Shown here in pieces: positions 53,446 to 60,583 of a stretch of DNA of 64,000 nt (its first letter is position 1; every line of letters starts with the position of its first letter). The notes under the pieces are model-generated. The model did not search any database, was not told where the DNA came from, and saw only the letters and a list, made by a program, of their open reading frames with translations. A program made the translations under genes and the position numbers. Source of the stretch: Macrococcoides psychrotolerans (lineage in GTDB: Bacteria > Bacillota > Bacilli > Staphylococcales > Staphylococcaceae); contig NZ_CP124591.1 of the NCBI RefSeq assembly GCF_038095555.1, forward strand, positions 806,001-870,000, given 5' to 3'.

Positions 53446-53513
53446 TGTTATACTAAATATATAACAGAAACTTTTTATTTTGTATTTTAAATTGTTCTAT
53501 AATATGTATAACA
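53446..53513 (+). promoter_or_regulatory. Two operator-like inverted repeats over a promoter for the GntR-type regulator
   Basis: TGTTATA-N7-TATAACA (53446-53466) is a perfect inverted repeat. TGTTCTA-N7-TATAACA (53493-53513) repeats it with one mismatch and the same seven-base spacer. The second copy covers a consensus -10, TATAAT, at 53498-53503, and ends just before the gene's ribosome site. This fits autorepression by a dimeric regulator. Confidence 0.65.
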
Positions 53514-53520
53514 AAAAGGG

Positions 53521-53895
53521 GTGTTGACAATATATATTGAATTAAATGAAGGGAGCACGACTCCTGTATATTTGCAGCTTGCGAATGCGATAATTGCGAA
53601 TATAGCATCAGAAAATGCAGTGCCATATGATGCGTTACCTTCAAGCAGAAGTTTAGCTCGTGGATTACAAATTAACATGCATACTGTGAATAAAGCATAC
53701 CATTACCTGGAAGATAAGGGGTTGATACTCGTTCAGCCTAAGTCAGGTGCGATCATTCATCCGGATGCATTGAAGGCTGCTACGAAAGCCGAACAGGAAG
53801 ATTTGCTGGAACGATTAAAGCCGATAATCGATGAAGCGAAATGCAAGCAGGTCGATATATCAGACTTATTAAAAAAATTAGAGGAGCGTGAATAA
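53521..53895 (+). CDS. GntR-family transcriptional regulator, YtrA subfamily
   Basis: Short GntR repressor of the YtrA type: an N-terminal winged HTH with only a small helical C-terminal dimerisation part. The 124 residues start with IELNEGSTTPVYLQLANAI and include LPSSRSLARGLQINMHTVNKAYHYLEDKGLILVQPKSGAII, the recognition helix and wing, then a charged helical end. The start is GTG 53521 or, with better spacing, TTG 53524 behind AAAAAGGGG. The stop overlaps closely with the next gene, a DUF1648 membrane protein, which is the likely regulatory partner. The ligand is unknown. Confidence 0.85.
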   Translation: MLTIYIELNEGSTTPVYLQLANAIIANIASENAVPYDALPSSRSLARGLQINMHTVNKAYHYLEDKGLILVQPKSGAIIHPDALKAATKAEQEDLLERLKPIIDEAKCKQVDISDLLKKLEERE

Positions 53896-53896
53896 T

Positions 53897-54994
53897 ATGG
53901 AAGCCGTTATTACAACTATTATCTTACTTTGTACAGGTCTACTCTTTTTACTGAATGCACGATATATCAGAAGAAATATTCTCTTTAGTGTGTATGTTCC
54001 GGACAGTAAGCGTAATGATAGTAAGGTGAGAAATATTGCGCAAACGTATAAACGAAATGTATTCATTATCAGTATATTATTTGCAGTTATTCATTTATTG
54101 TTGAGGACGATATTACAATCTGAATTGCAGTTTATCCTGTTTACGATACTTATATTCCTATTGATTATCGCAATGATCTGGATATATAGAAGTGCATTTA
54201 ATCAGATGAGATCTTTAAAAGAAAAAGAAGACTGGATGGCAGACATTAAAATGTATAAAGCTGTAGATACAAGTTTAATGGATGAAGAAAATTCGACGAC
54301 TTCATACTTCTATATGATACAATTCGTAATGCTCATGGCAGCGGTAATATATGTTGCAATGAACTATCATACAATACCTGACACAATTGCGACGCACTGG
54401 GGGCTTAATGGTGTACCGGATGATTGGAGTGATAAAAATATAATAACTGTATTCTTCCCTTCAGGCATAGCACTCTTTATGATATTTGTGTTATGGGGTT
54501 CAAGCAAAGGGTTATCACTTTACCAGTCAAATGTGAGTCCGGCAAACAAAGAAGCTTCGAAAAAGTATGCGACAGATACGAAGCGCAATAACGAGATGTT
54601 ACTGCACGTCATATCATTTATTATGACAATTTTATTTATCTTCATTCTCGTAAGACCTGTTCTGTTCGGGAAAGAATATATGCCACCTTATATAATGGAA
54701 AGTATTATATTTATATCAATTGTCGTGGTGATATTTGGTATTATTCAGCAGATTAGCAATGATAAGAAGTATCGTGCCTCAGCCGCTTTAAATGATAAAG
54801 CACCGTATCATAATGAAAAAAATTACATATGGGGACTGTTTTATTATAATAAAGAAGATGATAACGTGTGGGTACCAAAATTATCTGAATTTGGGATGAC
54901 ACTCAATATGGCAAGACCAGCTGCATGGTTTATCGCATTTATGATTATTGTGTTTCCTATAATACCGATAGTGATTATGATTATAATGACTTGA
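53897..54994 (+). CDS. DUF1648/DUF5808 membrane protein
   Basis: Polytopic membrane protein of about 365 residues, no known function. Hydrophobic segments occur near residues 5-22, 55-75, 82-100, 140-160, 190-210, 240-262, 270-290 and 340-363. The DUF1648 block IPDTIATHWGLNGVPDDWSDK is near residues 165-187. A DUF5808 block near 315-345 has YIWGLFYYNKEDDNVWVPK and TLNMARPAAW. Such proteins often accompany YtrA-type regulators, as here, where it starts two bases after the regulator stop. I use ATG 53897, ten bases after GAGGAG. Confidence 0.8.
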   Translation: MEAVITTIILLCTGLLFLLNARYIRRNILFSVYVPDSKRNDSKVRNIAQTYKRNVFIISILFAVIHLLLRTILQSELQFILFTILIFLLIIAMIWIYRSAFNQMRSLKEKEDWMADIKMYKAVDTSLMDEENSTTSYFYMIQFVMLMAAVIYVAMNYHTIPDTIATHWGLNGVPDDWSDKNIITVFFPSGIALFMIFVLWGSSKGLSLYQSNVSPANKEASKKYATDTKRNNEMLLHVISFIMTILFIFILVRPVLFGKEYMPPYIMESIIFISIVVVIFGIIQQISNDKKYRASAALNDKAPYHNEKNYIWGLFYYNKEDDNVWVPKLSEFGMTLNMARPAAWFIAFMIIVFPIIPIVIMIIMT

Positions 54995-55049
54995 GATAAA
55001 TATTTAATATGATACGATTATACTATACTACAAATAAAAATAAAAAATG

Positions 55050-55165
55050 TCACTAGGGGTGCATTCGTGCTGAGAGGAGTAATCCGACCCTTTGAACCTG
55101 TTTGGTTTATACCAGCGTAGGGAAGTGCTTAATGCCTATACCTGCGTATAGGCATTTTTTATTGA
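55050..55165 (+). promoter_or_regulatory. TPP riboswitch (thi-box) with terminator, before tenA
   Basis: The aptamer shows the conserved ACTAGGGGTGC (from 55052), CTGAGAG, GACCCTTTGAACCTG and ATACCAGCGTAGGGAAGTG elements of the thi-box. A terminator follows: AATGCCTATA pairs with TATAGGCATT (55131-55156) and runs into Ts. TPP binding should stop transcription before tenA. Confidence 0.95.
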
Positions 55166-55176
55166 GGAGGAATAAC

Positions 55177-55854
55177 ATGTTTACTGAGCGCATATTAAAG
55201 CGTGTCGAACCGATCTGGGCTTCTTATCTGGAACATCCTTTCGTTAAGGGGCTAGGTGATGGTTCGCTTGAGAAGGAAAAGTTTCAGTTCTGGTTAAAAC
55301 AAGATTATGTTTATTTAATTGATTATGCTAAATTAATGGCGATCGGGAGTGCGAAGGCACCTGACCTGCGTGTGATGGGCATATTCTCTAAACTGCTGCA
55401 TGGTACGTTGTTTATGGAGATGGATTTACATCGCAGCTATGCGAAACAGTTTGGCATTTCTGAAAGTGAATCAGAAGCAACTGAAGCGGCATCAGTGAAT
55501 ACAGCGTATACGAGCTATATGCTGAACCATGCACAGCGTGGTGGTGCCGAACATGTTACGGCGTGTCTGCTTGCGTGCGCATGGAGTTATAACTATATCG
55601 GGAATCATTTAGCGGAGCAGGACGGCGCATTAGATGATAATAATCCATATCGTGACTGGATTGAAACATATTCAGGGGAAGCATTTACGGAACTTATGAA
55701 TGATGCAATTGCACTGATGGATGAGCTTGCTGAAGGTATGCCGGAGCGTGTACTTGCAGATTTAGAGGAGATTATTGTTAAAACAAGCTACTACGAGTAT
55801 ATGTTCTGGGAGATGTGTGAATTTAAAGCACATTGGGACATTCCAGTGAAGTAA
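55177..55854 (+). CDS. tenA: Thiaminase II / aminopyrimidine aminohydrolase TenA
   Basis: Hydrolyses aminopyrimidine from degraded thiamine to HMP for salvage into thiamine. The 225 residues are all-helical: IWASYLEHPFVKGLGDGSLEKEKFQFWLKQDYVYL at the start, TEAASVNTAYTSYML in the middle, and CLLACAWSYNYIGNHL with the catalytic cysteine region. The end has TSYYEYMFWEMC. It is close to the usual length. I start it at 55177 behind GAGGAGG; the frame stays open upstream into the riboswitch. No thiD, thiM or thiE gene follows, only a terminator. Confidence 0.94.
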   Translation: MFTERILKRVEPIWASYLEHPFVKGLGDGSLEKEKFQFWLKQDYVYLIDYAKLMAIGSAKAPDLRVMGIFSKLLHGTLFMEMDLHRSYAKQFGISESESEATEAASVNTAYTSYMLNHAQRGGAEHVTACLLACAWSYNYIGNHLAEQDGALDDNNPYRDWIETYSGEAFTELMNDAIALMDELAEGMPERVLADLEEIIVKTSYYEYMFWEMCEFKAHWDIPVK

Positions 55855-55880
55855 GTTGTAATGTTAGAATAGTTAAAGTC

Positions 55881-55912
55881 AGAAGCTAAGCGGATGCTTA
55901 GCTTCTTCTTTA
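55881..55912 (+). terminator. Intrinsic terminator after tenA
   Basis: AGAAGCTAAGC pairs with GCTTAGCTTCT around a four-base loop, followed by TCTTTATT. Confidence 0.88.
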
Positions 55913-56032
55913 TTATTTATTTAAAAAGAAAATTTCGAAAAGTGTGAAATGTATACGACAACAATCGATTATTTTTTGTTACTATAATAAGAACACATAT
56001 ATATATTATAAAAACAGGAAGGGATTGTTGAT

Positions 56033-57043
56033 GTGGATATTTTGATTGGAACAGGTTTCTTACTCCTTGTCCTTGTGCTGTTTACGTTATTTACGTATAA
56101 AGCACCATCTGGTATGAAGGCGATGGGGGCATTAGCGAATGCCGCGATTGCAACATTTCTTGTCGAGGCGTTTCAGAAATACGTTGGTGGAAATATATTC
56201 GGAATAAAGTTTCTAGAAGAATTAGGAGATACAGCCGGAAGTCTCGGTGGTGTAGCAGCAGCTGGTTTAGTTGCTTTATCTATTGGTGTATCTCCCGTTT
56301 ATGCACTCATTATAGCAGCAAGTTGTGGGGGCCTTGATTTATTACCCGGGTTCGTTGCAGGGTATGTCGTTGGTTATGTTATGAAATATGCTGAAAAATA
56401 TGTGCCTGAAGGTGTTGATCTAATTGTAGGAATTATTATTATCGCGCCGCTTGCACGTATGCTTGCAATGCTTGTTACACCATTAGTAAATAATACGCTA
56501 ATTAAAATTGGTGAAGTGATACAGCAATCTACAGATGCGAGTCCGCTGGTTATGGGATTTGTGCTTGGTGGTATTATTACGGTTGTAGGAACTGCACCAC
56601 TGAGTTCGATGGCTCTAACAGCACTACTTGGTCTGACAGGGTTACCGATGGCGATTGCTGCAATGGTATCATTCAGTTCAGCGTTTATTAATTCAACGAT
56701 GTTCTATAAATTAAAGTTAGGAGATCGTGCCTCTATCTTAGCTGTTGGCATCGAACCGTTATCACAGGCAGATATTATATCCTTAAATCCTGTACCGATC
56801 TATTCTTGTAACTTTATCGGTGGTGCACTTGCGGGTATGGTTATTGCACATTCTGGAATGATTAATGATGCACCTGGAACAGCGAGTCCTCTAGCTGGAT
56901 TTTTAGTGATGTTCGGCTTTAACGAACCACTTCAGATTATTGGATGGGGTAGCGTTATTGCGGTAATCTGTCTAATTGTTGGGCTAGTAGGAAGCCGTAT
57001 ATTTAAATCTTATCCTCTGCGCAGGAAATCAGAATTTATATAA
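56033..57043 (+). CDS. PTS_EIIC_2-type membrane protein (putative sugar permease)
   Basis: Membrane protein of 336 residues resembling the EIIC-like family 2 (PTS_EIIC_2). It has many hydrophobic, glycine- and alanine-rich segments across nearly the whole length, with blocks KAPSGMKAMGALANAAIATFLVEAFQKYVGG, LVALSIGVSPVYALIIAASCGGLDLLPGFVAGYVVGY, and LVMGFVLGGIITVVGTAPLSSMALTALLGLTG (at about 20-50, 80-115, 170-205). No EIIA or EIIB domain or neighbouring PTS gene is present, so the phosphorylation partner and the substrate are unknown. The start is GTG 56033 after AGGAAGGG. Confidence 0.75.
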   Translation: MDILIGTGFLLLVLVLFTLFTYKAPSGMKAMGALANAAIATFLVEAFQKYVGGNIFGIKFLEELGDTAGSLGGVAAAGLVALSIGVSPVYALIIAASCGGLDLLPGFVAGYVVGYVMKYAEKYVPEGVDLIVGIIIIAPLARMLAMLVTPLVNNTLIKIGEVIQQSTDASPLVMGFVLGGIITVVGTAPLSSMALTALLGLTGLPMAIAAMVSFSSAFINSTMFYKLKLGDRASILAVGIEPLSQADIISLNPVPIYSCNFIGGALAGMVIAHSGMINDAPGTASPLAGFLVMFGFNEPLQIIGWGSVIAVICLIVGLVGSRIFKSYPLRRKSEFI

Positions 57044-57139
57044 TTGGTTTATACATCTAAAGTATGGCAGTATGACATTATCTTTTTATATATTATTAAT
57101 GGTATAATAGCATAGAATTTTGAAATAAGGAGATAACAT

Positions 57140-57724
57140 ATGTTAAAAGAGATAAAAGAATGGATCATATCAATACTTGTTGCACTTGTCGTTTTCTATA
57201 TCGTACATACATTTTTATTTGCAACGTATGCAGTCAATGGTGACTCTATGTTCCCGACGTTTAAGGATAAAGAGCGCGTGATTATCAATAAGATTGCGAC
57301 AAAGACAGGTAGCATTGATCGTGGAGATATTATTGTCTTTCATACAGATACTAAAAATGACTATATAAAGCGATTGATTGGTAAGCCTGGCGATACGGTT
57401 GAATATAAGAATGATAAACTCTATATAAATGGACAGTATATTCAGGAAGATTATTTGAAAGAAAATCGCAAGAACAAGACGAATGAAAAGCTGACGGATG
57501 ATTTTACTGTAGATATGTTAGTAAATGCGGACGGTAATAAGAAGATTCCTGAAGGTAAATACCTGGTATTAGGAGACAATCGGGAAGTCAGCCTTGATAG
57601 TAGAAGAGAATTAGGACTTATTGATAAAAGCGATGTCGTGGGTAAAGTAGCTCTGCGTATATGGCCATTTGATGCGTTTACGCGTTATTTTTTCGAAGAC
57701 AACTTTGATAAAGTGAATAAATAA
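57140..57724 (+). CDS. spsB: Signal peptidase I
   Basis: Membrane serine protease that cleaves signal peptides from exported preproteins. The 194 residues have one N-terminal membrane helix (about 9-29) and the Ser-Lys dyad: GDSMFPTF with Ser36, and YIKRLIG with Lys77, positions that agree with S. aureus SpsB. The C-terminal GDNREVSLDSRRELG box is also present. AAGGAGATAAC precedes ATG. No second, inactive paralogue (SpsA) lies next to it here. A terminator begins at its stop. Confidence 0.95.
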   Translation: MLKEIKEWIISILVALVVFYIVHTFLFATYAVNGDSMFPTFKDKERVIINKIATKTGSIDRGDIIVFHTDTKNDYIKRLIGKPGDTVEYKNDKLYINGQYIQEDYLKENRKNKTNEKLTDDFTVDMLVNADGNKKIPEGKYLVLGDNREVSLDSRRELGLIDKSDVVGKVALRIWPFDAFTRYFFEDNFDKVNK

Positions 57725-57762
57725 AAATGGTTGAGACGATTTTAGTCTCAACCATTTTTATT
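57725..57762 (+). terminator. Intrinsic terminator after signal peptidase gene
   Basis: AAAATGGTTGAGAC pairs with GTCTCAACCATTTT around a seven-base loop, then a T-rich run. Confidence 0.88.
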
Positions 57763-57781
57763 TACATATATTTATTAATCC

Positions 57782-57831
57782 TTAATAAATTATTTACAAA
57801 GGTATTATAATCTCTTAATAATTGATTGTTA
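57782..57831 (+). promoter_or_regulatory. Candidate PhoP (Pho box) repeats upstream of the phosphatase gene
   Basis: TT-rich hexamers recur every 11 bp: TTAATA (57782), TTTACA (57793), ATTATA (57804), TTAATA (57815) and TTGTTA (57826). The spacing and sequence resemble PhoP direct repeats (TT-A/C/T-A-C/T-A with five-base spacers). The region lies 47-96 bp upstream of an alkaline phosphatase gene, the classic PhoP target. Confidence 0.6.
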
Positions 57832-57877
57832 ATCTAAACAAGTAATAAAAATTTCTTTTACATTTGGAGGAATATTA

Positions 57878-59275
57878 ATGACTAGATTTCGTTATATTAC
57901 AGCTGGAACATTAGCTGTATCTACAATTTTATCTGCAATTGCACCGACCACTGCATTTGCGGGAGGAAAACCTTTGCCACAAAATAATGGTGTAAAATCA
58001 GAGGTCGTTCAATGTGGCAATAAACAGAAACCAAAAAATGTTATCTTTATGATAGGTGACGGCATGGGTCCTTCTTATACTTCAGCATATCGATACATGG
58101 AAGATAAGGAAGAGACACATGAATTAGATCCAGTTGCTTTCGACCATTATTTACTAGGTGCACAACGCACAATTGCTGATGATGATCATGAGAATATTAC
58201 AGATTCAGCATCTGCAGCGACAGCGATGAGCGCCGGTACTAAAACTTATAATAATGCAATCGCTGTTGATAAACAGAAGAAAGAAGTAAAGACTATTCTT
58301 GAGCAGGCGAAGGAAGTAGGTAAAGCTACGGGTTTAGTTGCGACAAGTGAGATTACACATGCGACTCCTGCAGCATTTGGGGCACACGACATTTCTAGAA
58401 AGAATATGCCGCAAATTGCTGATGATTATTATGATGAAATGATAAATGGACAGCACAAAGTAGATATACTGCTCGGTGGCGGTAAAGAATACTTTGAACG
58501 TAAGGATAGAAATTTAGTCAAAGCATTCCAAAAAGATGGATATCGCTATGTCACAGATAAAGCTTCTTTGACAAAAGCAGCGCAATCTAAGAATCAACAA
58601 ATTCTAGGTCTGTTCTCACAAGGTGGGATGCCGAAGATGATAGATCGAAATGAAAGTATGCCGTCACTTAAAGATATGACCGAAACTGCCTTGACAAAAT
58701 TAAGCGGTGATAAAGATGGGTTCTTCCTGATGGTTGAAGGATCTCAGATTGACTGGGCAGGACATGCAAATGATATTACAGGTGCGATGAGCGAAATGAA
58801 GGATTTTGACTTAGCTTTCCAGACAGCGATTAACTTTGCGAAGAAAGACTGTAATACGTTAGTCATTGCAACTGCCGATCACTCTACAGGTGGAATGTCG
58901 ATGGGACAAGGTGGAGAATATAACTTCCTTGTTGATCCTATCAAACAGATGAAGCATACTCCTGAATATTTGAGCGCAGCGTTGCTGAAAAAAGATGCAA
59001 ATATAGATAAAATAATCACAGAAAATATTGGATTTGCATTAGAAGCTGCTGAAATGAAAGCCATAAAAGAAGCTGTTGCTAAAAAAGATGATGAAAAGAT
59101 TGAGGATGCAATTGAAGCGACAGTTAACAAACGTAGCTACACAGGATGGACAACGAATGGCCATACAGGAGAAGATGTAAACGTCTATGGATATGGTCCA
59201 GGTGCACAAACTTGGAGAGGTAATATGGATAATACAGATAACGCAAAACGAATTTTTGAATATCTTAAGAAATAA
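57878..59275 (+). CDS. phoA: Secreted alkaline phosphatase
   Basis: Metal-dependent phosphomonoesterase that releases phosphate outside the cell. The 465 residues start with a signal peptide (basic MTRFR, hydrophobic core, AFA at 26-28 before a probable cleavage). Then NVIFMIGDGMGPSY supplies a metal-binding Asp, TDSASAATAMSAG supplies the nucleophile Ser110, and EGSQIDWAGHAND and ATADHSTGG supply further metal ligands. The end has GWTTNGHTGEDV. Length is typical of Bacillus and staphylococcal PhoA/PhoB; the letter is not decidable. Upstream are Pho-box-like repeats. TTGGAGGAAT precedes ATG. Confidence 0.93.
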   Translation: MTRFRYITAGTLAVSTILSAIAPTTAFAGGKPLPQNNGVKSEVVQCGNKQKPKNVIFMIGDGMGPSYTSAYRYMEDKEETHELDPVAFDHYLLGAQRTIADDDHENITDSASAATAMSAGTKTYNNAIAVDKQKKEVKTILEQAKEVGKATGLVATSEITHATPAAFGAHDISRKNMPQIADDYYDEMINGQHKVDILLGGGKEYFERKDRNLVKAFQKDGYRYVTDKASLTKAAQSKNQQILGLFSQGGMPKMIDRNESMPSLKDMTETALTKLSGDKDGFFLMVEGSQIDWAGHANDITGAMSEMKDFDLAFQTAINFAKKDCNTLVIATADHSTGGMSMGQGGEYNFLVDPIKQMKHTPEYLSAALLKKDANIDKIITENIGFALEAAEMKAIKEAVAKKDDEKIEDAIEATVNKRSYTGWTTNGHTGEDVNVYGYGPGAQTWRGNMDNTDNAKRIFEYLKK

Positions 59276-59309
59276 AAAATGAATGTGCCAAACGGCACAT
59301 TCATTTTTT
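59274..59309. terminator. Bidirectional terminator between phosphatase and SceD-like genes
   Basis: AAAAAATGAATGTGCC pairs perfectly with GGCACATTCATTTTTT around a four-base AAAC loop. It serves both convergent genes. Confidence 0.92.
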
Positions 59310-59320
59310 ATTTCTTAAGA

Positions 59321-60052
59321 TTAAGCTGTAACCCATTGAGATGGACCAGCTGTATTGTATAACTTAACAGCGGCTGCATCTTGGACTGCTTCAGGTGCTG
59401 ATGCTGGAGATACGCCTCTCCACTCAGCTGGAGCTACTGAATCCCAAGTAGATTGTAAGAATTGGTATTTACCTGCTGCGCCAGAAGTTGGGTTAATTAT
59501 ACGGATATTTCCGCCAGATTCACGTTGAGCAATTGCTTGTAAATGTGAGTTAACACTTACTGGTGAAGTTGCTGATCGTGTTTGAGCTGGCGCTTTATAT
59601 GTTGATTGTGCTTGATAGTTCTGCGCTTTAGGTGCTGCATATGTTTGAGCAGGTGTCTGCGCTTTAGGTGCTACATACGTTTGAGCAGGTGTCTTTGCTA
59701 CAGGAGCCTGTGCTTGTACAGCAGGTGCCTCCTGTTTGAAGTTGTTATTCGCTACTGAGCTGAATGCTTCTGAATCTGCTGATCCAGTATGGTTATATTC
59801 CCAAGTCCAGTGCGCACCATTTGAATCAAAGGTAAAATGATAGCCATCCTTAGTGAATTCATAGTGATAAGCCCCTTCGTGTACAGGGTTTTCATTTAAA
59901 GCTGATGGGTTGTTTAATGCTAAGTTTGCTAATTCAGCTTTGTTGATTTGATTTGCTTCTGCTGTTTCCGTAGATGCATCTGCTTGAGAAGCTGAAACAC
60001 CAGTTACTCCTAATGCTAATGCTAATGTTGAAGTCATAATTGCTTTTTTCAT
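59321..60052 (-). CDS. sceD: SceD/IsaA-like lytic transglycosylase
   Basis: Secreted peptidoglycan hydrolase of the staphylococcal SceD/IsaA group. The 243 residues have a signal peptide (cleavage probably after ADA at 24-26), an N-terminal module with YHYEFTKDGYHFTFDSNGAHW, and a low-complexity P/A/Q linker with repeats such as PAQTYVAPKAQ (about 105-165). A C-terminal transglycosylase-like domain (about 172-243) has IAQRESGGNIR with the likely catalytic Glu, GAAGKYQFLQSTWDSVAP and a final QWVTA. Closer to SceD than IsaA in N-terminal module and end, but not proven. A WalR-type box lies upstream. Confidence 0.88.
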   Translation of the reverse strand: MKKAIMTSTLALALGVTGVSASQADASTETAEANQINKAELANLALNNPSALNENPVHEGAYHYEFTKDGYHFTFDSNGAHWTWEYNHTGSADSEAFSSVANNNFKQEAPAVQAQAPVAKTPAQTYVAPKAQTPAQTYAAPKAQNYQAQSTYKAPAQTRSATSPVSVNSHLQAIAQRESGGNIRIINPTSGAAGKYQFLQSTWDSVAPAEWRGVSPASAPEAVQDAAAVKLYNTAGPSQWVTA

Positions 60053-60157
60053 TATATAAAATCCTCCAGTAATTTGTTTAATTAATATTCTGAATCAAAG
60101 TAAGATTCATTTGGCTAAGTGACACTACATACACTAACACAATTAATATGTCTGTGC

Positions 60158-60174
60158 GTTACAGCTACATAACA
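60158..60174 (-). promoter_or_regulatory. WalR-type box upstream of the SceD-like gene
   Basis: On the minus strand the site reads TGTTAT-GTAGC-TGTAAC, an exact match to the recalled WalR consensus TGT(A/T)A(A/C/T)-N5-TGT(A/T)A(A/C/T). It lies about 105 bp upstream of the gene start. WalKR controls isaA and sceD-type hydrolases in staphylococci. Confidence 0.65.
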
Positions 60175-60464
60175 ATTCATTACAACGTTGAAATGTTCTC
60201 GTAATATTTGTTGAAATGTACTATGTCTGTAACAGCACATATTAAAACATAATCAATTCGATAATACAAATAAAAAGGGATATAAATTTAATAATCTAAA
60301 TATGAATTGGAAATTAATTTTCAAAATAAACCTTAAGTAAAGATTTTTATTTTTATATAAATCGCAGCAGCTTCTTTCATTTTTCTTCATGTTAATATAT
60401 GTAATTAATTACAATTAAAAATATAATTATTTTTATTTAACACAATAAAAATATGAATTCAATT

Positions 60465-60504
60465 GGTCAAAGATAATCAAAATTATATTTGACTATCTTT
60501 GACT
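60465..60504 (+). promoter_or_regulatory. Two CtsR boxes upstream of clpL
   Basis: GGTCAAA-GAT-AATCAAA lies on the plus strand (60465-60481). On the minus strand, 60504-60488 reads AGTCAAA-GAT-AGTCAAA, a perfect heptamer repeat with a three-base spacer. Both fit the CtsR heat-shock operator. The second covers the clpL -35 hexamer. Confidence 0.88.
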
Positions 60505-60517
60505 ATTGGTGTATAAT
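60489..60517 (+). promoter_or_regulatory. Sigma-A promoter of clpL
   Basis: TTGACT (60489-60494) and consensus TATAAT (60512-60517) are spaced exactly 17 bases. The -35 is inside the second CtsR box, so repression would be by occlusion. Confidence 0.85.
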
Positions 60518-60583
60518 GTAATTACAGAAGTGATAAGAAACTTCTGTTAGCACGATTAAAATTGAATATAGGAGTGATTTAAT

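Larger units (their letters stand above)
60053..60583. other. 531-bp intergenic region with divergent promoters for sceD-like gene and clpL
   Basis: Very AT-rich region with no gene I can support. Left side: ribosome site GGAGGA just before the SceD-like gene and a WalR-type box at 60158-60174. Right side: two CtsR boxes and the clpL promoter (60465-60517). The middle (about 60230-60450) is A/T-rich with no clear ORF, repeat or RNA structure; an sRNA there could not be excluded by reading. Confidence 0.7.
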
